Below are positions 1 through 5,069 of a stretch of DNA of 33,876 bases, piece after piece. This stretch comes from CAZVYS01 sp964630755. Lineage in GTDB: Bacteria > Patescibacteriota > Microgenomatia > UBA1400 > CG1-02-47-37. Made by a program: the position numbers and the translations under genes. The DNA is taken from assembly GCA_964630755.1 (NCBI GenBank), contig CAZVYS010000008.1:1-33876 (forward strand), read 5' to 3'. The notes under the pieces are model-generated. The model did not search any database. It was not told where the DNA came from and worked only from the letters and a program-made list of their open reading frames with translations. How positions within the stretch are numbered: the stretch's first letter is position 1; every line of letters begins with the position of its first letter.

Positions 1-1
1 T

Positions 2-1501
2 GCCTGGCAAGGCTGGGCAGGGGCTGAGGTGGGCAATCGCTGGAGCTGGCAATGGATTGCCTTACAACTATACTTACAAATTCACAAAGATAGTTATTCA
101 TCCCCGATTTCTGCCTTACATGACCTTGTACCATCTCTAAGAGAATTACAACCAACTTTTGATTTTACTAAAAACAGCCAGGATCAAGTAATTAATGTTC
201 AAAATATGAGCGATTTTAATAGTTACTTAAATACTCTTAATGCAAATATATCTAGTGACTTAAAAGACTTGATGACAACGATTGCCGGAGTAAATCAAGC
301 TGATTCGGTTGAATGGATTAAGCTCAAAGATAGAAGCTTAACAGATAGGTTACTAAGTAAATGGCCAGATGGAAAACCAGATATTTATGAATATATCAGT
401 GAGGGTGATTTAACAGTCCTCTCAAAAAGTGCTTTAGTGACTGATACTACTCAAAATGAAGTGAGTAACACTCATCAACAGATAGTCCAGTCTGAAGCTG
501 GAATTCAGGCAATCCTTGATGGCTTAGATCTAAGCATCGCACCTGAAACTGGAGAAAGCGAACCCAATCGCAATCCAAGCTTGATTTTCTTTTTGCACTC
601 CCCTGCTAACATAAAAGTAACTGCACCCGGAGGCTCTGAAGCTGGTCATGGAGTAGGATCACCAATGAGCAACTCAATATATTCAATTGAGGATAAATTG
701 CTGGTTATTTACGATGCAGTTGATGGAGATTATCAAGTAGAGATAATTGGCAATGGCGATGGAGATTACAATTTAGATTTAGGTCAATTAACTATTAATG
801 GTGAGGAGTGGATTACAACTAAACAAGAGATTAGCAATGGAGAAGTTGATAATTATACTCTACGATTCAACTCTTCTAATCCTTTAGATTTTCCCTTGAT
901 AGATACCACTGGAAAAATGCAACTTAATCAAGCTAAAAAGAAACTAAATGATTTAACCGATTTTATTAACTCTAAATCTTTTTCCTCAGCTTATAAACGT
1001 CAGCTCGTCAGGTATATTAACCGATTAAACAAAATGATTGATAAAGCAATTATCTATATTGATGCAGGAAATTATGCCAGAGCTTATCGTTATGCCAGGG
1101 CTGCTATGACCGGTTGCTATTCATTAAGAATGAAAACAGATCAATTAGGTCGAGGGGGACGAATTAGTGATAGTGTTAAAGCAAAAATTAAAGCAATGAG
1201 TCATCAAGCTGGCCAACTTGGCTTGGAGGGATATATAGCTACTCTAGATAATAGTGGTAGAGGACCTAATCAAACAAGAGTAAATCGAGAAATTAACATA
1301 GCATATAAAGTAAATGGAAACGTTGGAAATAGAATTCAATCTGTTAGTGGAGAAAACCATTTCTTGGGAACAGCTTTTAATTTAAGCTTAGAAATGCTTG
1401 AAAATAGTCAAGCTGCAGTCGATAACAGTGAATACTCAAGGGCTTCGGCTCAGGCGTTACTGTCTAGGCTGTTAAGCTTAGAATCTTCAAAAATTAGATA
1501 G
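2..1501 (+). CDS. Lipase-like alpha/beta hydrolase, C-terminal part (5' end outside window)
   Basis: The reading frame is open from the window edge (phase starts at base 2), so the GTG at 29 is probably internal and the N-terminus is missing. An early stretch with DLVPSLRELQPTF resembles the region after the nucleophile in secreted lipases. GDLTVLSKSA followed about 20 residues later by THQQI looks like the catalytic Asp and His region; the Ser would lie upstream of the window. Next comes a beta-rich segment (DGDYQVEIIGNGDGDYNLDL), like the C-terminal domains seen in extracellular hydrolases. The last ~190 residues are helical and charged, with a repeated Tyr/Ala/Arg pattern around NYARAYRYARAAM, and I do not recognise them. 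The gene ends one base before the convergent tRNA-Val. An extracellular or surface lipase/esterase is inferred; the substrate is unknown. Confidence 0.55.
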   Translation, partial: AWQGWAGAEVGNRWSWQWIALQLYLQIHKDSYSSPISALHDLVPSLRELQPTFDFTKNSQDQVINVQNMSDFNSYLNTLNANISSDLKDLMTTIAGVNQADSVEWIKLKDRSLTDRLLSKWPDGKPDIYEYISEGDLTVLSKSALVTDTTQNEVSNTHQQIVQSEAGIQAILDGLDLSIAPETGESEPNRNPSLIFFLHSPANIKVTAPGGSEAGHGVGSPMSNSIYSIEDKLLVIYDAVDGDYQVEIIGNGDGDYNLDLGQLTINGEEWITTKQEISNGEVDNYTLRFNSSNPLDFPLIDTTGKMQLNQAKKKLNDLTDFINSKSFSSAYKRQLVRYINRLNKMIDKAIIYIDAGNYARAYRYARAAMTGCYSLRMKTDQLGRGGRISDSVKAKIKAMSHQAGQLGLEGYIATLDNSGRGPNQTRVNREINIAYKVNGNVGNRIQSVSGENHFLGTAFNLSLEMLENSQAAVDNSEYSRASAQALLSRLLSLESSKIR

Positions 1502-1575
1502 TGGAGTTGACAGGGCTTGAACCTGTGACCTCTTCAATGTGAATGAAGCGCTCTAGCCAACTGAGCTACAACTCC
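1502..1575 (-). tRNA. tRNA-Val (anticodon CAC)
   Basis: A full cloverleaf can be folded on the minus strand. The acceptor GGAGTTG pairs with CAACTCC and is followed by discriminator A. The D arm is GCTC/GAGC, the anticodon stem CTTCA/TGAAG with loop TTCACAT (anticodon CAC), the variable loop AGGTC, and the T arm ACAGG-TTCAAGC-CCTGT. CCA is not encoded, as the next bases read CTA. The 5' end overlaps the last codons and stop of the GIY-YIG remnant by 10 bases, and the 3' end abuts the stop of the convergent hydrolase gene. Confidence 0.93.
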
Positions 1576-1809
1576 ATTTTAATTAGGCCTTCTTTAATTA
1601 TCTTATCTATTATATCTTTTCTTTTTAATTTTTTTAATCTATATTCAATTCTCTTAGCATCAATTTCTGAAGAATACTTTTGATAGAAAACTAATTCAAC
1701 TGGCAGAATATATCTAGTAGCTTTATTTTTCCGATTATTATGTTCTTTTCAATCTTCTCTTCACATCTGTAGTGCTTCCGATATAATATCTGTCATTTTT
1801 TACTTGTGA
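1566..1809 (-). pseudogene. GIY-YIG endonuclease-like gene, N-truncated and frameshifted
   Basis: Two minus-strand frames join into one small GIY-YIG (YhbQ/UPF0213-like) domain. The first, 1809-1747, reads SQVKNDRYYIGSTTDVKRRL; the second, 1745-1566, reads EHNNRKNKATRYILPVELVF and goes on through YRLKKLKRKD to a TAG stop. The canonical RRLKEHN junction is restored by removing one A from the AAAA run at 1746-1749. The YIG half, the Arg of the T-D-V-x-R-R segment and the conserved Glu of RIEYRLK are visible, but the leading GIY strand and any start codon are missing. The upstream edge runs straight into tRNA-Asp-like sequence, so the N-terminus is absent and not merely undetected. The stop codon lies inside the 5' end of tRNA-Val. 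Decay or an assembly error would both explain it. Confidence 0.75.
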
Positions 1810-1858
1810 CCTGTCCGACGTGACGTCGGACCGCTCTAACCAGCTGAGCTAAGAGTCC
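1803..1858 (-). pseudogene. tRNA-Asp-like gene fragment lacking T arm and 3' acceptor strand
   Basis: The minus strand gives the 5' part of a tRNA: acceptor GGACTCT, TA, D stem GCTC, D loop AGCTGGTTA, GAGC, an anticodon arm containing GTC, and variable loop AGGTC. It then departs after ACAAGT into GIY-YIG coding sequence, with no T loop and no AGAGTCC to close the acceptor. The anticodon arm is abnormal: bases 1813-1831 form a perfect palindrome (9-bp arms, one central base), giving a 5-bp stem with a 9-nt loop and no U33 in register. GTC suggests Asp, but identity is uncertain. An extended -10 promoter lies just upstream, which suggests the gene was once functional. Confidence 0.7.
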
Positions 1859-1867
1859 ATCTTTAAG

Positions 1868-1896
1868 TTGACATTATTATAGCAAAGGCCTAGCAT
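1868..1896 (+). promoter_or_regulatory. Putative lepB promoter, nearly leaderless
   Basis: TTGACA at 1868-1873 is a perfect -35, and TAGCAT at 1891-1896 is a weak -10 at 17-bp spacing. The predicted start is at about 1903, adjacent to the ATG at 1904. No Shine-Dalgarno motif is visible, which would fit a leaderless mRNA. Confidence 0.4.
1876..1884 (-). promoter_or_regulatory. Extended -10 promoter for the tRNA-Asp-like gene
   Basis: The minus strand reads TGC followed by TATAAT (bases 1881-1876), a perfect extended -10 without a clear -35. The predicted start, near 1869, is about 11 bases before the tRNA 5' end. It overlaps the plus-strand lepB promoter, so the two divergent promoters share this 45-bp gap. 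Confidence 0.5.
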
Positions 1897-1903
1897 TATA
1901 TTT

Positions 1904-2476
1904 ATGGCTGAAGACACTTTTCAAAAAAAATTGGCTAGATGGTTTTTGGATTTTGTTGAAACAATTGTAATAGCTTTAGCTATTTTTGTGGTAGTTTATA
2001 GATTTTTGTTTCAACCTCATCAAGTCAAAGGCAACTCAATGTATGATAACTTTTATGACGGAGAGTACCTTTTAACCGATAAAATTAGCTATCGATTTAA
2101 TCCACCTGAACATGGAGACATAATTGTTTTTAAGGCCCCAAGAAATGAAGACTACGACTATATTAAAAGAATCATCGGTTTACCTGGTGATCGAGTAACT
2201 GTTAGAAATGGACAGGTTTTTGTAAATGGTGAGTTACTGGATGAATCAGCTTATTTAGATCCAAATACTATGACTCGTCCAGGTCAATATACTCAAGAAG
2301 GAATGACAATTACAGTCCCGGTTAATCAATATTTTGCAACCGGAGATAATCGAAATAACTCGAGCGATTCAAGAGATTGGGGTCCGGTGCCATATCAAAA
2401 TATTGTAGGTAAAGCTTGGATTAGATACTGGCCGTTGGATAAAATAGGAATGGTAGATAAATATCCAAACGATTAG
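1904..2476 (+). CDS. lepB: Signal peptidase I
   Basis: This is a type I signal peptidase (S26 family), which cleaves signal peptides from exported proteins at the outer face of the cytoplasmic membrane. One N-terminal membrane helix spans roughly residues 17-36. The catalytic Ser is S45 in GNSM and the general-base Lys is K88 in the YDYIKRIIGLPGD motif. The conserved GDNRNNSSDSRDWG box follows near residue 147. At 190 residues it is typical of the short Gram-positive form. It is the only intact plus-strand gene after the first one and converges with parB, the two stop regions overlapping by 4 bases. The ATG at 1904 is supported by the promoter position just upstream. Confidence 0.95.
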   Translation: MAEDTFQKKLARWFLDFVETIVIALAIFVVVYRFLFQPHQVKGNSMYDNFYDGEYLLTDKISYRFNPPEHGDIIVFKAPRNEDYDYIKRIIGLPGDRVTVRNGQVFVNGELLDESAYLDPNTMTRPGQYTQEGMTITVPVNQYFATGDNRNNSSDSRDWGPVPYQNIVGKAWIRYWPLDKIGMVDKYPND

Positions 2477-3297
2477 CTAGTAATAGATTTAACTAGTTTA
2501 TCTAAAGATTCCTGGGTAGCTTCTGGTGAACCTTTAAGCACTAAGTTAAGACGTGTCTCTCGTTGAGTTCTAACTAGTTTGACTTTAGATTTTTTTCCAA
2601 GACTGGCAGTTAAAGATTTGGTGATTTTGTCTATTTCTTCGCTAACAATATGAGCTGGCCTACTAGAAGGGGCAGTTACTTTTTGGCCAGTTTTTTGCTT
2701 CATCCGTCTAGCTAACTCTTCGGCCCTTCTAACGCTGCCGGATTCTTTTAATATAAGCTTATAAGCATCTATCATGGCGTTTTTATCTTCGATTGAAGAT
2801 AAAGCGCGTGCATGACCTTCAGTAATTAGGCCTGAAATAAGACCATCTTTTAGTGCATCTGGAAGGCTTAATAGCCTTAATGAGTTTGAGATATAAGAGG
2901 GACTTTTGCTGACTCTTTTAGCTATTTCAGCATTAGAAAGATCAAATTCCTCGATTAATCTTTCAAAAGCCTTGCCTCTATCGATTGGGTTTAGATCAGT
3001 TCTTTGAACATTTTCTACAATAGCCATCTCTAACATGCCTTGAGGAGATGTCTCTTTTATTAAGGTTGGCACATGAGTTAAGCCAGCCAATTTGGCTGCT
3101 CGCCAACGACGCTCACCAGCAATTATCTGATAACCTGCTGGTGTATGAGCCACAATTAATGGTTCTAAAATTCCATGCTCTCTAATTGAATCAACCAAAT
3201 CCATTAAAGAATCTGGGGTGATCATACCTCTTGGCTGCAGAGGATTAGCCTGCAATTGATCAAGATCCATCGGGGTGATAGATTGTTTATTTGTCAT
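2473..3297 (-). CDS. parB: ParB/Spo0J-family chromosome partitioning protein
   Basis: This is a parS-binding CTPase clamp that loads onto the origin region and works with ParA/SMC in segregation. The ParB N-terminal domain covers about residues 8-95 and includes the GERRWRA nucleotide-binding box (61-67) and the ENVQRTDLNPI motif. A helix-turn-helix follows (LSNAEIAKRVSKSPSYISNS). The C-terminal part is lysine-rich and would be the dimerisation region. At 274 residues the length is normal. No parA lies next to it: it is the last gene after rpmA (3 bases between them), so it is probably co-transcribed with ribosomal protein genes. A partial parS-like sequence occurs at 3613-3628. Confidence 0.93.
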   Translation of the reverse strand: MTNKQSITPMDLDQLQANPLQPRGMITPDSLMDLVDSIREHGILEPLIVAHTPAGYQIIAGERRWRAAKLAGLTHVPTLIKETSPQGMLEMAIVENVQRTDLNPIDRGKAFERLIEEFDLSNAEIAKRVSKSPSYISNSLRLLSLPDALKDGLISGLITEGHARALSSIEDKNAMIDAYKLILKESGSVRRAEELARRMKQKTGQKVTAPSSRPAHIVSEEIDKITKSLTASLGKKSKVKLVRTQRETRLNLVLKGSPEATQESLDKLVKSITS

Positions 3298-3300
3298 AAT

Positions 3301-3552
3301 CTAGGCGGGCAGAACAGAAACTATTTTTTTAGATCGCTTTTTTAGAAACTTAACGACTCCGTTACGAAGAGCAAATAAAGTAAAATCTCTACCTAGTCCA
3401 ACTCCTTCACCTGGATGAAATTTGGTACCAATTTGCCTAACAATTATCTGGCCAGTTTTTATGCTTTGACCCCCAAATATTTTTACTCCCAATCTTTTAC
3501 CTCGACGAGAAGTATGCTGTGAAGTTGAACCTGATGCTTTTTTGTGTGCCAT
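3301..3552 (-). CDS. rpmA: 50S ribosomal protein bL27
   Basis: bL27 reaches the peptidyl-transferase centre with its N-terminal tail. MAHKKASGST at the start and KRLGVKIFGGQ followed by GQIIVRQIGTKFHPGEGVG are signature stretches. The tail segment between them (SQHTSRRG) differs from the usual RNGRDSE-type sequence. No cleavable Firmicutes-type N-terminal extension is present. At 83 residues it is full length. It follows rplU, as in most bacteria, but across an unusually long 107-base spacer with two hairpins, and it is followed 3 bases later by parB. Confidence 0.96.
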   Translation of the reverse strand: MAHKKASGSTSQHTSRRGKRLGVKIFGGQSIKTGQIIVRQIGTKFHPGEGVGLGRDFTLFALRNGVVKFLKKRSKKIVSVLPA

Positions 3553-3567
3553 GTTTTGTTGCCTATT

Positions 3568-3593
3568 GAGATCTTCCCTTAAGGCTAGATCTC
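3568..3593 (-). promoter_or_regulatory. Hairpin in the rplU-rpmA spacer (rpmA leader)
   Basis: A 7-bp perfect stem, GAGATCT/AGATCTC, encloses a 12-base loop that itself contains CCTTAAGG. It lies 16 bases before the rpmA start and has no U-tract, so it is not a terminator. A role in rpmA translation or mRNA processing is possible but unproven. Confidence 0.35.
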
Positions 3594-3620
3594 ATGTTAT
3601 ATTTAATAATAAAGTTTCAC

Positions 3621-3640
3621 GAAAATCAACCCTGATTTTC
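3621..3640 (-). promoter_or_regulatory. Hairpin after rplU
   Basis: An 8-bp perfect inverted repeat, GAAAATCA/TGATTTTC, encloses a 4-base loop. It lies 20 bases after the rplU stop. It is AT-rich, and on the minus strand it is followed by GTGAAACTTTATT and not a clean U-tract, so it would be at best a weak terminator. Confidence 0.35.
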
Positions 3641-3659
3641 ACAAACAAACCAGATCAAT

Positions 3660-3983
3660 TTAGGTCTTTTTAACCTCGATTTTATTAATCTTAACGACTG
3701 TTAGATGAGTTTTATGACCTTTGACTTTTCGATATCTTGATTTAGCTTTAAATCTAGCTACTCTAATTTTTTTAGCTTTTATCTGATCAATAATTTCAGC
3801 TTTAACCTTAGCGCCTTTAACTAATGGCTGACCAAGATTAATTTTTTCACCATCTACAATTAATAAAACTTGATCAAAGCTTAGTTTAGCTTTTTTACTT
3901 CCCTTAATTTTTGGAAGCTTAATAGTATCGCCTTCAGAAACTTTGTATTGTTTGCCTCCGGCTTTGAAAACTACAAATTTCAT
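3660..3983 (-). CDS. rplU: 50S ribosomal protein bL21
   Basis: bL21 binds 23S rRNA near bL20. The N-terminus MKFVVFKAGGKQYKVSEGDTI is the family signature, and the C-terminal basic RNA-binding part contains RYRKVKGHKTHLT. At 107 residues it is full length. It lies 24 bases after rodA. A perfect -10 within that gap and the tail of rodA suggests it also has its own promoter. Confidence 0.96.
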   Translation of the reverse strand: MKFVVFKAGGKQYKVSEGDTIKLPKIKGSKKAKLSFDQVLLIVDGEKINLGQPLVKGAKVKAEIIDQIKAKKIRVARFKAKSRYRKVKGHKTHLTVVKINKIEVKKT

Positions 3984-3993
3984 AACAAGAGGT

Positions 3994-4022
3994 ATTATAT
4001 ATAAAACTTACTTGATTTCCAA
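3994..4022 (-). promoter_or_regulatory. Putative rplU promoter
   Basis: The minus strand has TTGGAA (4022-4017), a 17-base spacer and TATAAT (3999-3994). The -35 lies in the last codons of rodA. The predicted start, about 3987, is only some 4 bases before the rplU ATG, so the transcript would be almost leaderless. No Shine-Dalgarno motif is visible. Confidence 0.45.
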
Positions 4023-5069
4023 TCGCTTTTTAGCTACAGCCCTTGATGAAATATTGTGAACAATGCCTAAAGCAATTAAAGTAGCTAGCATCGAACTGCC
4101 CCCTGCTGAAACTAATGGCAAGGTAATTCCAGTGATAGGCAGTAACCCAAGATTCATGCCAATATTAATGGTTGTTTGAAAAAACAGCATTGAGAAAACG
4201 CCAATGACAATTAATTGACTAAATTTATCTGGAGCGTTTTTTGATATTTTTAAAAGGTGTTTTAAGAGGAAAAAGATAGAAATAATTAGAATTATTGAAC
4301 CAAACAAACCAAGTTCTTCAGCGATAGAAGCAAAAATAAAGTCAGAGTGGCGTTCTGGCAAAAAATGAAGTTGAGATTGAGTGCCTTGACCAAGTCCACG
4401 ACCAAATAACCTGCCAGAACCGACCGCAATAGTTGATTGAATGACTTGATAGCCACTCCCTTTTGGATCAGCGTAAGGATTTAAAAAAGAAAGAATTCTA
4501 GTTTTTTGGTATGATTTTAAAAATTTATAGATGACTGGGCTTAAACCAATAGTAATTAAGCTAAAAAAACTTAAGATAATTAAAGATAAATCTGATACAA
4601 GCCAAATACCTACCCAAATAGCAATAACAACTAAAGTACTGCCAAGATCTGGTTGTTTAACAATTAAAAAACTAGGAATTATTAAACTTGTAAGATAAAC
4701 AGGAATGCTTGGTTTTTTTGTTACTAAGTGAGCAAATAACAAAATCAAGAATGGTTTTATTATCTCTGATGGTTGCAAAGTTAAAGATCCAAGTTGAATC
4801 CAGCGCACTGAACCTCTAGTAACAACGCCAAATAGAAAAGGTAAAACTAACAATAGTAAAGAAATAAGACTATAGATATAAATAAGTGGTTGATGGTGCT
4901 TGTAATTAAATCTAGAAAAAGCGATAAATAAAATTATTCCTAAGACACAAAAACCAATTTGAGACCAAGCGATACTAGTTGAAATGGAAAAAAGAATAGA
5001 TAAACTTAAAGCAGTGATAATTAAAATAGGAAGAATTAATTGCCAATCTATAAAAAATTTCTTATTCAT
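4008..5069 (-). CDS. rodA: RodA/FtsW-family (SEDS) peptidoglycan glycosyltransferase
   Basis: SEDS proteins polymerise lipid II into glycan strands with a partner class B PBP. The protein has about ten hydrophobic helices. Family motifs are visible: LQPSEIIKPF after helix 3, KQPDLGSTLV, the extracellular-loop stretch PYADPKGSGYQVIQS followed by IAVGSG, FLPERHSDFIFASIAEELG, and a PLVSAGGSSML-type C-terminal helix. The FLPERHSDFIF wording matches RodA better than FtsW, and a separate ftsW lies in the dcw cluster. It overlaps the end of ileS by 8 bases. No elongation PBP is present in the window. Whether this organism elongates as a rod is not shown. Confidence 0.88.
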   Translation of the reverse strand: MNKKFFIDWQLILPILIITALSLSILFSISTSIAWSQIGFCVLGIILFIAFSRFNYKHHQPLIYIYSLISLLLLVLPFLFGVVTRGSVRWIQLGSLTLQPSEIIKPFLILLFAHLVTKKPSIPVYLTSLIIPSFLIVKQPDLGSTLVVIAIWVGIWLVSDLSLIILSFFSLITIGLSPVIYKFLKSYQKTRILSFLNPYADPKGSGYQVIQSTIAVGSGRLFGRGLGQGTQSQLHFLPERHSDFIFASIAEELGLFGSIILIISIFFLLKHLLKISKNAPDKFSQLIVIGVFSMLFFQTTINIGMNLGLLPITGITLPLVSAGGSSMLATLIALGIVHNISSRAVAKKRLEIK

